Shown here: positions 15,001-27,500 of the stretch, piece by piece | Numbering within the stretch: the first letter of the stretch is position 1 | Layout of the letters: each line of letters begins with the position of its first letter | Assembly: GCA_036244855.1 (NCBI GenBank) | Contig: BQKZ01001050.1 | Location: 29,886 to 93,885, forward strand | Origin: Temnopleurus reevesii | Taxonomy: Eukaryota > Echinodermata > Echinoidea > Temnopleuroida > Temnopleuridae | DNA length: 64,000 bases | Direction: 5' to 3' | Position numbers and translations under genes: made by a program | Notes under the pieces: model-generated | Databases searched by the model: none | Told to the model about the DNA's origin: nothing | The model's input: the letters and a program-made list of their open reading frames with translations, nothing else

Positions 15001-15439
15001 GTGAAAATGAAATTTCAATTTTTAAAAGTAGCAATATTGGACTTATCAATTGGTAACAGATTTTATTATGGCTCATAATGGAAATTTGCATATGTTTGTG
15101 GATGTGGACTGCGAAACAAACCAGGAGTTTCAGAGGAGATTAAAAGAAAAAGGTGAAGTTATCAAGCTAGTTTGGTACCTGTTTTATAGACCCATTGACT
15201 GAATGACAATATAGCCATGTAAAACTATCTTCCTAATGAATATTTTATCTTTTCCTTCTGTGATTATTTTTTCAGCTCCGAGCGCTCCAGCTCCACCACC
15301 AAGCCAAGGTCCAGCTCCGCCTCCGGTCAGCTCCAATCAGTCTCCGGAACGAGGAGCACTCCTTAGCTCTATCAGTGGATTCAACAAGGGAGGTTTGAAG
15401 AAAGCCCAGACCATTGACAAAAGTGGCCCTCGAGTATAG
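1..15439 (+). CDS. PXK: PXK, PX domain-containing pseudokinase-like protein (5' end outside window)
   Basis: Ten exons carry one open frame: 1-101, 1626-1805, 3037-3135, 4618-4779, 5585-5702, 6187-6265, 6697-6823, 7173-7341, 8127-8168 and 15276-15439 (stop TAG). All introns are GT-AG and phases sum to 412 codons plus stop. Human PXK has about 578 residues, so only the N-terminal PX region is missing. Seen: the kinase-like core with YGHLHTGNVML where HRDxxxxN is expected and LLDIENTLLGLP where DFG is expected, so both catalytic aspartates are replaced, as in vertebrate PXK. Downstream are VDVYSFGHVLFEM (subdomain IX-like), a basic QAHHNSDEEKRRRKK stretch, two proline-rich exons, and GALLSSISGFNKGGLKKAQ, the WH2-like actin-binding tail. 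Family knowledge: PXK acts in endosomal trafficking and Na,K-ATPase modulation. Likely catalytically dead or very weak (inference). The last intron is 7.1 kb. Identity is secure; a skipped alternative exon cannot be excluded. Confidence 0.93.
295..400. repeat. Imperfect GAT/AAT microsatellite
   Basis: A run of degenerate GAT and AAT triplets in the first visible PXK intron. Low-complexity sequence with no coding signal. Confidence 0.7.
1910..2325. repeat. Three-copy tandem repeat, period about 137 bp
   Basis: The phrase GATCAATCTGTGG and its variants recur at 1956, 2093 and 2230, exactly 137 bases apart each time. Each copy also has a 'taaagctaagaac' phrase, 'gggatcaaat' and a T-rich block. 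Copies 1 and 2 are close and copy 3 is more diverged. It lies in the PXK intron 1806-3036. Confidence 0.85.
5315..5494. mobile_element. Palindromic MITE relic, 'acagt-gaacctc' family
   Basis: The left end acagttgaacctcattac is mirrored by cattacgaggttgggctgt at the right end. The element is about 180 bp with no ORF. Relatives lie at 18237, 61188, 61764 and 61961. It is in the PXK intron 4780-5584. Confidence 0.7.
7518..7795. mobile_element. Decayed palindromic element related to the one at 36805-38285
   Basis: 'ggaaatgtggtaggtcctgaaaag' near 7533 and 'ccttttcaacaccactcacatttc' near 7730 form inverted arms. Both match the arms of the large element in TASOR intron 14, which has accactcacatttccaag. 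No coding content. It is in the PXK intron after 7341. Confidence 0.55.
8127..8168 (+). other. PXK: PXK 42-nt proline-rich micro-exon (part of the CDS above)
   Basis: Bounded by ctacag and gtaaga, phase 1 on both sides. It adds a G-A-V-P-A-P-P-S-A-P-A-P-P-P stretch between the basic segment and the last exon. Skipping it would keep the frame, so it is a possible cassette exon. The vertebrate protein has a polyproline tract here that could bind SH3 or EVH1 domains (inference). Confidence 0.75.
8169..15275 (+). other. Last PXK intron, 7.1 kb, no coding signal
   Basis: GT-AG intron (gtaaga ... ttcag). Short open frames inside show no recognisable protein and no consistent splice context. It contains one transposon-like inverted repeat (12886-13396), pyrimidine-rich tracts near 11945-11990 and C/A homopolymers near 13647. 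Nothing else was identified. Confidence 0.7.
12886..13396. mobile_element. Non-autonomous DNA element with inverted ends
   Basis: The left end has ataaaggcacgcg and aaaaggcacgcat. The right end has the reverse complements (gcgtgcctttaaatg near 13178 and gtgcgtgcctttatag near 13380). The doubled ends suggest a duplicated terminus or a nested copy. An 85-codon reverse-strand frame inside (13156-13413) has no recognisable domain. Confidence 0.55.
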
Positions 15440-16377
15440 TCATATTCTGTCTCAAGCTCCTGTGTCAAGAGATCCTATCCCGCTTTTACTGTCACGCCGT
15501 TTGGAGAACACCAGTGTGAGGAAGCGAGGGGGCTAGTCAATATCTTAGTCATACACTAGGGGGATTATGTCACATAGCTTCAGCCTTTGGCAACTGGCAC
15601 TGGGCAGTCCCTGCACAAAGTCTATGGGTATTACAAAATTCAGTAGTCAAAGGGTTAAAAGATGGGCGGTACAATCTGGTCCCACTTGTATGTAGCATGG
15701 TTGACATTTTTTTACACCGTGATGAGTTATTACTATCTTATCTCTACATTACCCAAGCTTTATCTCGAGACCTGTATTAACTGGAAAGTTATCCAGACAA
15801 CGTTGCGTCCCAAGTACAGCTTGGGTAACTTATGGCAAATGTTTCCACGATGTGACAACTCCCCAACTGGAGAATCTAATTAGGAGGGGTATCAAATGTT
15901 ACCTTGACTTTGTTGTGGCAATGCCATGCTCAGGTGGTCATTAATGGGTCCTTTACAACGTTGCTTTATTCTTGTATGTTATGATTGAGTCATGTCACTG
16001 GCACTGTCTTAAAACATTGGGCAGCATCATGGAAATGCTACATTCAATTTGCTTTTGGATATTACCTTTATTTTAGTGCCATCATTTATAATGATATTTT
16101 GGAAATTACTTTGGCAAAGAGAAAATGTCTAAATTCATATTTTGTTATTTCTATTAATGAGGAGTTCATTGATTTGTAACACTTGACTTTCGTTCTTTGT
16201 GCTATTTGTATGCTGCCATATATTATGATTTTTATGGTGGAGATTGAGATTTATAGTGTGTTTTAATTGAATTATGATACCTACTTCACTTCATAATATT
16301 TTATTTCCCCTCTATCTGTGCATAGTTAACATTACTCTTCCCCTTATCACCATAATCATCATCCCCACCACTGTCAC

Positions 16378-16386
16378 TACCACCAC

Positions 16387-16428
<42 letters not shown>

Positions 16429-16440
16429 TCATCATCATAA
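16378..16440. repeat. (ATC)n microsatellite
   Basis: Near-perfect cat/atc triplets downstream of PXK. The Ile-rich and His-rich open frames across it are artefacts of the repeat. Confidence 0.9.
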
Positions 16441-18236
16441 TAATCATGATTATATGATTCTTCATTTTTATCTTCATTTCTCCAGCTTTTTTTCCAAACC
16501 TTTTAAAATAACTTCAAATTTATTTTATTTAGGCATATGCTTATTAATGACATATATGAGATGAAACAATGTTCACAAGTGAATCCTAGAAAACATTCCA
16601 TTTATGTTTACTTTTATATTTGCATTATTGCACATATATTATTTTCAGTTGTTGTAGTTAAGTAAAAAATTTGTCCCCTTGTATGTTCCAAAAAATAATT
16701 ACTTGGATTTTACACATTAATTTGTCTATGTGAATATTCAATTGTTGTGTTTTTTTTCTCACGTTTTTATGACTTAACAATTCATACACAAAGTTGATGG
16801 ATTTTTCAACTGAACAATATTGGTTCATAAACACACTGGGGTTATTTATTTGTCAATTTACTCCATTGATTTGGACTGTGTTATTGCTTTCATTAGGAAT
16901 AAAGTGTATCTGGTAAAATGACATTTGTGATATAACACAGAAATTACTTATATCTTCATAACTTCATTTCATGTGTCAATGAAATCAAATTGACATACAG
17001 TATCAAGTACTCAATAGAATATTCAGATGGTTTTATCTTTTGTATCATATTTAGATATCATGATACTTTCTGTGTGTCAGGTATATGTGTAGAATTGTCA
17101 TAGTAAATCCGTGTTTATATTTGGATTTGCAATTGCTTACTTCTCTGTGAAAATGTGTTGCACAGAAAAAGAAATAATCCAACTAAATTGGTGTTAAGTA
17201 TTTTATGCATATTGATCATACATATTATTTTATTTGCAATGTCAGATATCTAATTAATAATAAATGCCAAATTTAGTTCCCTCCCAGCCAAGTGCCATTA
17301 TGAGACTATAAAAAAATCTCTGTTGTGAATAAAAGTGTTATATAATAAGTCTAAAATTTGTGTGGTAAGATACCTTACACAAAACTCATTTGGAATTAAA
17401 GGTGTTATTCACTAAAACAAAATTATTTGTATATTTTCAACAGCACTATATTTTGCTTTATGTGAAAGTAACCAATATCTCAATAGATATAAAATTATCT
17501 TGCCATTTCTATTTGATACACTTTTAATTTTGTCCTATTATTTACATCAAGTTTCTTTTAAATTTAACAAATTTGTTAATTTTTATACAAGGATGAGGCT
17601 AATTATTTCATTTTTCTACACAGTGCAGATTTCTAATCCATTCCTTTTTTCATATAGCATATATGCATTCTAAGATCCTGTACATTTTTGTGTATATTGT
17701 GTCCATCAGGATGATTTACTTAATTTTATATTGTAATGTTCAACAATGCTTTTAAAATATGTGAATTATCAATGAAAATGAGGAAAACAATTCCAAAAGT
17801 GTAGCGTACAAATTAAAGGGGATATGGAGACAAAATAAAAACTTGTACATAAATCAAATGTAGATTCATTACATTGAAGTGACTTCTTTTTTTTAAGTCT
17901 TGTTTTATGTCTGCGAGTTCAAAGAAAAGAAAGAAATTGAAGCTTATTTGCACTGTGGTTGCACCTTTGTTTGTGGAGATGGAAGTTAATTTCTGATTGT
18001 TTTGCATTAAACTCTGAGTATTTACATGTACATGTAGGTATTATTGCAAGTTCTTAGTAGAGTAACAAACAATGATTAAAATAAATTTCCAGTGAGGATA
18101 AATTGTAAACAGATGAATTGTAAATCATCAATCATGGAAGATAGAATGTATGAAATTGAAAATATAGAATCATTTGAGGTTTTTATGCTTTTCATTTGGA
18201 ATCAGAGATATTTTTTGTCTTTTAATAAACACTGTT

Positions 18237-18410
18237 ACAGTCTAAACTCATCATAAAGAGCACTGATATATTTAGCTCCCATTGTAATAAGATGATTATA
18301 TGGCCCCAACTATTTTTTCCTATTTTATTTTTGCCTTTCATAACCAAGTTTCTATCAATTGGGTGAATTTGCTGGTCCCAAGAAACCAATTAGAAGGAGG
18401 TTCAACTGTA
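18237..18410. mobile_element. Palindromic MITE relic, 'acagt' family
   Basis: It starts acagtctaaactcatcataa and ends gaggttcaactgt. Internal phrases aaagagcactgatata and tggccccaa match the copy at 61961-62136. No ORF. Confidence 0.7.
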
Positions 18411-19466
18411 TCATTTTGCTTATTCCAATGATATTTAAAAATATTTAAATGTTAGCATTTCTACATTACTGTGGGACTCTGTTACTGATATACAGATAAA
18501 ATATCAAATGTAATTCATGCATGTTCGTTTTTTTTTCTTCAAATTACAAAGGAATGAACAATTTTGAAGTTATGATATTCCCAAGGGCTGGCAGATTTCC
18601 CCAAAAGATTGAGAGGGGGACACATTGAGTCATAGTTCTTCACTTTTTTGCAACACCTTGACTTAGCAAGCCAGAAAAGTGTTACAATGTTGTAAAAAGA
18701 AATTGATTAATCTTGCAATGGCACAACGTGAAAAAAAGAGGAGCTCAACATTGTAAAACCATCAGAAATGAAGGAGCTTCACAAAAAAGTCATGGTGGTA
18801 TGGCAGTATATTTTTCCTTTCAATTACTTTCTTTTGTGAGTAAATGATGTTATTCATAAAAGCATTTTATTTCTTTAGAGAATCATAGCTATATTTTGAA
18901 AGCCACTGGATTGTTTGATATATGTTGTATTTTTATATGATGATTATATGTAATTGCCATTTAAGATGCTCATGAAAATAGACAAAAAAAATTGTAATAA
19001 AAATATGTTAGTGTTGTGCAACACGAGAATGTTTATACTACATTTATAGATAAATAAAAGTATATACAGAAATTCTATCATAAAAATAGCGTACAGTGTT
19101 TGTTTTCTTTCTATAAAAAAAAATGGGTACCACATGTATATCAGTACACCCTATTAAAATGGGGTTGGCACGCTAATAAGGCCTTCAGTGAAATGTCAGT
19201 GTGAGAAGGTCATTGCAGGCATAGGATTATGCTGGAATATCTTCTATCAGGTTTTGAAATTTAACACATTTTAAGGGCTGGGACAATTGAAGAAAAAGAG
19301 GGAAAATACTGTTTGCAGAATTTTATGGTAAAAAGCTTTTTTTTTTACACAGTGTTGTTGCTGTATGGAGAACTTTGTCATATCAGGAATCTCAATGTTT
19401 CAGAATTTCTCCTAATGAGTTTTCATTAAGCTTAATGATAGATTAGATTGGTTCAGTAACCCTTTA

Positions 19467-19650
19467 AAGACCCGGGCTCACCGAACACAACGTGCCATCA
19501 CAGTACGGTATTTACATGATATCTTCCCTGTGATTGGCCAATTTGTATTATTAAACATCCTTTGCGTAGAGGAGCTGGCCAATAACAACCAAGATACTGC
19601 GTTAATGCCATGCCGTTATGCCGTGCCATGTTTGGTGTGATGGGGCCTTA
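19467..19650. mobile_element. Palindromic MITE-like element
   Basis: The left arm (acccgggctcaccgaacac) pairs with the right arm (gtttggtgtgatggggcc). An inner pair, gtgattggccaat and gctggccaataac, is also inverted. About 185 bp and GC-richer than its surroundings. Confidence 0.55.
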
Positions 19651-21299
19651 ATTGTAGGATGAAGACTGATTACTCTAAAAGCTGAAATTTTCGCAGGGAT
19701 TTTATTTTCTACGAATTTTGCCAGTATAAATTCACTAAATTTTTCATTCATTAGAAGGCCCATAGACTGGTTTCATAACTTGAAAATATCTTCTCGCTAG
19801 TGTGTGGATTGCATGTGAGTGGGGATTCTTTTAACAAAGATTTTTTGTGTCATATCTGAAGTTTGAATTTTTAAGTATGGTAGCCTTCTAAGGCATGCTT
19901 GCCAGTATAAGAAAATGAAAAATGAAATTTTGTCGGGGGGGGGGGGGGGGTTATTTATGGAATGGGGAGGTTTAGTTTGAAACTGGATTTCTACTACCAA
20001 AGTAATATGTATGAAGAAGAGGCAGATCTAGGATTAAGAATTGGGGGGGGGGGGGGGGGGGGGGGGGCAAGGGTACGTTACTTCTTCTTCCGGCCACTGA
20101 GATGACATGGGAAAAATTAGGTCCTCAATTCCTGTTAGCAAGCTGACAAGCACAAATATTTGTAAAAAGTTTACACTTGCTGTCAAGCAATATTAGCAGG
20201 CATGGTATACCCAGTTACATATCAACTGCAATTCAATCACTAAATTTTTAAACAAGCATTCACATTCTAATTGTCAAAAGATTAGAGAAGAAAAAATTAA
20301 ACCATTCTTTACTTTTTAATAAATTTAGTTCACTGTATAAACTGATTTGGTTTTTTGCTCTGATTTCGTTCCCAGTAATGTCTGCTACATGAATTCGAGA
20401 AATTTTCATTCATTAAAATATCCATGGACTTGTGTACAAAGTGAAAAAAAAGATGAAAACTGTATTGTAGGCTATTTCTATGTCAATATTATCTTTTGAA
20501 TTGCAACGAGGTTTTTTTTTTACAAGTTTTGCATACATCTAGTATAGATGGAATAGAGGTGCAGTTCCTCCCCCCCCCCCCCCAATCTTCCCCAGTTCTG
20601 AGGTTCCTGCTCTCTATTATTCATTGAGAGGCTACAATATTTGTTAGATAACAATTTTTTTACTGATTTATCAGATCAAAAAGTTGAATGCTACTTTTTG
20701 TTTGACAAAAACAGAAATAAAAACATGGCTACTCGTGTTTTCTTTATCAAGTGTGAAGAATTTTCACAAAAGTAATAAACTTTAAATTCTGCTAGGATCG
20801 CAAGCTCAAGCTCTTTTTTAACTTTAAGTAATAAACTGATAAAAATTTGTTTTACTCTTCGAATGATTAAAGATCTAACAGTCTGCAAGATTCATCAGCC
20901 CTGAAGGAGGCAGATGTAATCTGAAGAAGAAGAAATGTTCAAAAACTTTTTTTCAGGGACATCATATCAGCCTATTTTTCCCCATACCTTAGAAAATCAG
21001 TGTGAAAGAATCGGCCTCCTACTTTTCTTTTTGAATATCGGGGATTTACCTTGCGTTATGTGTGATTACAAGTGACTATGAAGTGAAGCTAGCCGTTAGA
21101 TTTACAACGATTGAAATTATGGTTAAATTGTCTCGCGGATTATGCTTCCCTTACACTGGTATCATTTTGAGATGACTTCTTGACTTTTGGAGGAAGCAAA
21201 AGAAGTGGTGATATCTTGCATTTTACTGTACTTAATTGCAATTTCCATTTATGAACCTACAGACTACCAGAATGACTCTTTTGGCTACGAATTTAACCG

Positions 21300-21541
21300 T
21301 AGTTTGAGGCTTTGAGCTCTGCCTTCCCATCGCCCTCGGTTTGTTCGTGCATGGTGTGGTGCCTGCGACTGCGTGGGTAAACACTCCAGTGGCAGTGGCA
21401 CTGCACCAGTGCATGCACCTGGCTATTGAACAGACAACAATGCATGAACTGATATGAAAGGTGGATCCCGTGAAAGGTGATGTGTGACTGAGTTGAGTAT
21501 GATTATTATGCGTCACGTGCATTATAAATGGCAGAAATAAG
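21300..21541 (+). promoter_or_regulatory. Putative TASOR promoter / 5' UTR
   Basis: GC-richer than the flanks and immediately 5' of the TASOR start codon. It holds a short palindromic CACTGCACCAGTGCATGCACC segment near 21400 and a GCGTCACGTGC (E-box/CRE-like) site near 21511. The only nearby upstream ATG (21538) is in another frame. Transcription start unknown. Confidence 0.35.
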
Positions 21542-24500
21542 ATGGTGGGAAATGACCAAAACAGGATCAAGTCCAAGGAGAGCAGGACTAGTACTAGTGG
21601 CAACATGAAAAAGAGTGGCAGTCGTTCTGGTGGAACGGGAACTGGAAGTGGAAGAACTTCACCTGGCTTGGCCGTGAAAAGATTTACCATTCCAAAGAAG
21701 CAAAAAGGTAAAGTTTAGAAATAAGACTAGTCCTATCGCACCTTTCTCATGCCTGGCTTTCAAAATTTCAAATATGTTTAATGTTAAACATTGTGCATAA
21801 TTAATTGGCCCAAATTTTCCCATTTAACTGGGAAAATTTATAATCTTGATTTGAAGTAGAATTTTAAATTCACGATAGTATTGTATAATTTGATATAATT
21901 TGTCCTATTTGTGTGGTACATGTCATCGAAGTAAGTATCCTGGGTTGCATTTCATGCAGTTGTGCGTCAGTCTTCACATGACTCTACGAAGGACTGGTGA
22001 CCCTTTTCGCACTCAATCAGGCAATGATAACCCCTGGCGCTGAATCCCACTGATGAAAGGGTCACCAGTCGTTCATGGAGCTTTGAATAATGCACTACTT
22101 TATGAAACACAATCCTGGGCGGTGTTTTACCAAGTCGTTCACAAAGTTACGCATGACTTTAAGAAAGACTGGAGTACGAGAACGAGTTTAATATGCATAA
22201 TGTTCTCGATCATTCAACACAATAACTGGTACCTGGTGCATTAAGTTGTTCTAAAAGTCTTTCTTATCTTAATGAAACACCGCCCTGGTTTACTTGTAGT
22301 TCCATTTTGTTCACTTTGTCTTAGATAATTTATTTCTTGTTCTTTTCATTACGTCTTGCCTGGCATTGTCATGTTTCCTTTTATTTAGACCTTTACTGAT
22401 GCAGTAGTGTCTGGAATAAAGCCTTGAATTGAATCAAATGGAATTGTAATTTTGTATACTTTTGTGAATACAGTTACCGGACACTTTAAAATTTCTCAAT
22501 CAATGACTTTATCAATATACTGCCACTTTCACAACCTTGAAAGGGAACTGAAATGTTTTCTGATATCATCATTCACAGCAATCCATATTTGATGTAATTG
22601 CTGCATTTCAAGATGTGCGCATATCGCTTTATGTTCAATTTTTATCATGCATTTGCCAAATTTTGATAAAAATTTGAGGATGGGTCTTGGCCAGAAAAAT
22701 CCTTCTTTGAACAAAAGCAGAATAATCAGACATACAGTTCATACAAAAATTTGAAGTAAATCGGACAATAAGTATGGGAGTTATTTTGGTTATTTTGTAT
22801 TTTTTTATCTCATTTTCGTTCTTTCTCTCTCGCCCTGGTAACAGAACTATTGAATGAGGTGGAGCTGGATTCTAGTGAATACCTTCGAGAGGTGTTACCC
22901 ATAATCCAGCAGTGTTACAGAGATTCATCTTCAAAGAACAAATTCAGCTATGAGAAAGTACAGCTTGTTCATAATCATGTCCTCAAGAAAGAGGTATGTT
23001 GAGAATCTGAAAATTAATCTATGTAGTTTATTTGAGTTTGATTTTACTTTATAATTTTATTTCATAAAGACACATGTAATGACCTACAACATGTACATAT
23101 ACATGTTGGCCTGTTGACAGAAATTTACATGGGCTATTATTTTTCTTTATATAACAAACAATATACATGTAGAAACATTCTTGTATATAAAAGTCTGTTT
23201 TATATTGTCTTGAATCAGACAGTAAGTTTTGATCTGCCTCAGACAGAATTTTTTATATTGTTATTTGTATTATTCTTATCATTTTTATCTCTATCATTTA
23301 ATGTGTATAGCCAAAAGTCACACAACAAAATAAAACATGCTGTAGCCAAGGACATGTTAATATCACAAATGTTTTTAGCAAATAGTATGGATAGGATTGA
23401 GTATTATACAATGGAGCAATTGAAGTGACATAAAATGCATTTTTTTGTATGTTTTATCTGTAGTTCATGGAAAAGAAGAGAGAAATGAAAGATGCCGGCC
23501 GAAATGAAAAGGAGTTGCAGGAAACGTATGCTTTCATTTGTGTGGAGACGGATGATAAGGTGAGCATGTGACCAGATTTATTTTTTATGATAAGTATAGA
23601 GGGACATAGCTTTGGGGAGGTCAAAGTTAATATTCAATGGATGCTTGAATTGGCAACACTTCTTATATTCCCATCTTTTATATGGTATGGAAAAATACAT
23701 AGATATTATGCAAGAGAGACAGTGTGAAAACAGTCATGGTTAACAGAAATTATATATTTTTTTAATTTTATTTGCAGTGCCAATGTAATGACCATGTTGG
23801 TATGCTAAATAAAAAACTGTTCTATTTTGTAAATGCAATTTCAAGCATAGCATTGGAAGTATGCTCAATATTTTCTATTTCTCTTAATCAATTGCCATTA
23901 TTTCATACCAATCTCCCTAGATTATGGAGAAATGTCACAAAAAATGTGACGCTGTTCTTTATAACCTCAATTTTTGTTCTCAAATAATTCAATATGAGTA
24001 TGTTGTTCAGTAAAATGGTTTATTTTCCTATTTTATTCCTATTTCAGCCTTTAGTGAAAAAGAATACATGTAATTCCACTGAGTTGTCAAAAGGAGGTTT
24101 GGTCAATCAGGAGCATGACATTTTGAAATTTTGTTCAAAGAAAATTGTAAAGCCGAAGCAGTCTTTATGACGTTATGAATTAATGATAAATGTACTTGTT
24201 TGCTTTTTTGTTTAATTTCTTAAAGATCTAATGTAATGAGACAAGTATCATTTCCTTGGGGTTGGCTGCTAAAGGTTAAATTCTACAAATTTACAGGCCT
24301 TTGTTGTATTTGTTGGCTCATAGATTCATTACCATTCTGCATTCTCTCTATCATTGTTCATAATTTTAGGCAAAATATCTCAGTGAAAAATCCCTGGAAG
24401 CATTGGATAAAGTGAGGAAAAAGCACCACTGTTTAGGCAGTCCATCAATGGGTGAGTGAAATGGGCAGTAGTGTAAAGCCCTGGTCACGTAGGACCCTGG

Positions 24501-27500
24501 AAACAACACGATTCACCCCGACTCTTCATTCTGAGGCAGTTAACTGTGAATTAACAAAGAGTCGTGTCGAATCGTGTTGCTTCCGTGGTTCTATGTGACA
24601 TGGGGCCTGTAACATAAAAGATGCAATTAAACTTGCAATAAATATTTATCGTAAGTCTATGGCAAAACGTGTACCAAAGAGATGCAATTAATTGCAAGAT
24701 TAATTGTATCTCTTTTTTTATGTTACAGGCCCCAGGGCTTAAAACATGCAGTAGATGACATTTTCTATTATTTCTCCTTGCTCTCTTGCACAAATGCAAG
24801 TACACACCCACACACACACACGTTTTTGCCTCCAAACGTGGACATGTGTTTTAGTTTGTTTGTGTATGTGTGTGTTTGCGTGTTAGAGTTATAATTCCTT
24901 ACCATGGACCGAGGACACATCTAATTTGACAAAATACCATCCAACCGTGGACGTACCCCCTATCCTTCTTTAAATGCATTTTATTGCAAAGCGGCGCTAC
25001 ATGTACGAACCACTTTCATATAGAATTACAACCGTGGACAGTCCCCCGTTGCATGTACGTCCGCGGTTGGCGGCGATTTCAAAAGCACTCGCACTTACAC
25101 ACTCTCATACCTGACACAAGCGTGTTTTTGCTATCAAATGAGGATATGTGTCTGTATGTGTATGCAAGTGTGTTAGTAATGGGTATTTTACTGAGGACTC
25201 GGGGACACTCAAATGACAAATACCTCAATCTAGGATGTATGCCCAATCCTTATTTGGTTTTTATTTTTGTTGAATTACTTCATGCACAACATATTCAAAT
25301 AATTTGAAGAACTTTGGATGGTTTCCCATTTCAGGTACATCCAGAATTGGATAAAATATTTTCCAATCATTTTGTGGTCCTCAGTTGATACACACACTAT
25401 TTCTCTTGCCCCCACTCCTTGCTATGGTTGATTGATGGAAGTGAGATAGTTTTATTCATGTATCGTGATTTGGAGTTTTAAATTGCTGCTTACTTGCTTG
25501 ACTATTTTACTTGTTTCTTTACTTTTTCACAAACAAAATTTAGGTGTGCATGTTTGCAGATATTCTGACGTATTGCATCGGAGTGGACCGCCAAAGAAAG
25601 GAATACTCTTACTCTTCAAGATCCTCAAGGTAAGATTATATTTTATTTTATTAGGGGGAGGGATATTGAAACCTCTCGGACCTGTTTATACTCATTCCCT
25701 AGGTTCCATGCATTTTGAGATATCATGATAAGTGAGTACTCGTAGATTGAAGATACTCTGGAACATTTGGGAAATTAATCTGTACATAGTATTCTGGCCT
25801 ATAGAATGAAATAGTAATTAGAGTGAAAATGTTTATTCATCAAAAGTAAATTATGCAAAAGAATAGAAATAGACATTCATAAAATATAATTTTTTGCACG
25901 TCGGGAACCTTTTTAACTGTGACGCAGCTGAGTATTACACTGTAGCCCAATGATTATGTGATATATCTCCATTCATATAAACAAAACAGGCTATGAGTTG
26001 TAAAATTCAATCCAATGGAATTCTTTTTATGACTTTAGAATTTCATGTCAAAATATGTCATAGAAATATAGTTACAACTTTTTTTAAATCTTGTTTTTGC
26101 TAATATTGAAATCTTTGTGAATATTTTCAATGATATGATAAGTCCTGTCATTACTTGTGATTGCAGGGAAAAGTGAAAGCTGTACCATTTGTCTACGGAG
26201 CAGATGAAATCTTGGACCCAACTCCTAACTTTGACAGTCACGTGGCAAAGAACTCTGGAGAAGAGGTACAGAGTAGCAACTCTCACAAGCGTTTTGATAC
26301 CTCAGAGGTAAAGTACTATTCACTTTAAATATGGTATTTATAAGTTTTAGCTTAAAGGTGTTCTTTGAAATATTATTTGCAGTAGAATTAGCAATTCCAG
26401 TTTCAAAGTGTATTTGGAGGTGAATATTTGACTTCTTTTCTACGGATGGATGTTGTTGTTTTTTAAAGGTAATATAATTTATAACAATTCTTTTCAACTT
26501 CGTTGCACCAGTATCAAGGAAGATTAATGATGGACAATTTTCAGTTTTGGCAGGTTTTACATGAAATATGGATTCTAATCTTGAATTGTTTAATGGAATT
26601 TTAATTTTCCAGGCTGTATTAAACTGAAAAGATGAAACAAAATGTGAAAAGTCAATCTTGCAAATTATGAAGGCAAATATTTTTTCATATTTGTCAACCT
26701 TCCTTTTCTGTTTTGACAGATTTATGTGTATGACTTTGATGAAGATGAAGTGGAGTTTCGGAAGCGGCCAAGAAATGTCTGTCCATATGCGGTAGTACAT
26801 TTCAGCTACTCGGACACAGGTGTAGCATCAACAGCATCTTCCTCTAGTAACTTCAACAGGTGAGAATCTCCAGTACAGACTTGGTCTAATTCACAAGCCA
26901 ATAACATTTTTTTTAGAATTAAATTGATTGAATCAATTAAATGAGTAAATGAAAGTAACAATAAAATGATTTAGTAAAAATGCAAAGGAAATGGATGTAT
27001 GGTTGGGTTTTTTTTTATTCGGGGTTGGGGGGGGGAAGATTTTTCATTCATAGCAAAATATCTTTGTAGGGTTAGAGCCCTATTTTACCAAATAAGTAGC
27101 TTCAATATGAGAATGTATAGAACTACAAAGGAATATAAATGGATGTTTATATAAATTAGCGAGTCAATTTGTGACATTTCAATGTCCCTATTCAACAGTG
27201 AACTCACACTTTTTCATAGCCCTTTAGGCATGGTTATTCTAAATCAGATATAACATTATAACATTAAAAAAATAACCTAATATTCAGCCTCACCAAGCCC
27301 AAGTTGCCATCAAAACATGTGAAGGAGAATATGTAATGTAATGAATATGTAATGTAGACGCCAAAGCCCCCCCCCCCAACCATTATTATCAATCCAGGTA
27401 GCTTGTTCAATGATACGTTCCACCATGATTTTGTTCTCACTTGGTATCATTTTACAGAACACCTGTAGGATCATCCAAAGATACAGCACCAGCAAGGAAG

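Larger units (their letters stand above)
15440..21541. other. PXK 3' UTR and PXK-TASOR intergenic region
   Basis: No gene was recognised on either strand. The first part is presumably PXK 3' UTR; AATAAA hexamers near 16899 and further ones near 17265-17335 could be poly(A) signals, but which is used cannot be told. The region holds an (ATC)n microsatellite, two palindromic elements and long G and C homopolymers at 19935-19950, 20043-20067 and 20571-20583. Confidence 0.6.

Noticed and set aside
21232..21690. 152-codon reverse-strand frame over the TASOR start
   Set aside because: It overlaps TASOR exon 1 in antisense and resembles no protein. An antisense transcript is possible but unsupported.
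26225..26800. 191-codon reverse-strand frame
   Set aside because: It lies over two well-supported TASOR exons on the other strand and has no recognisable domain.
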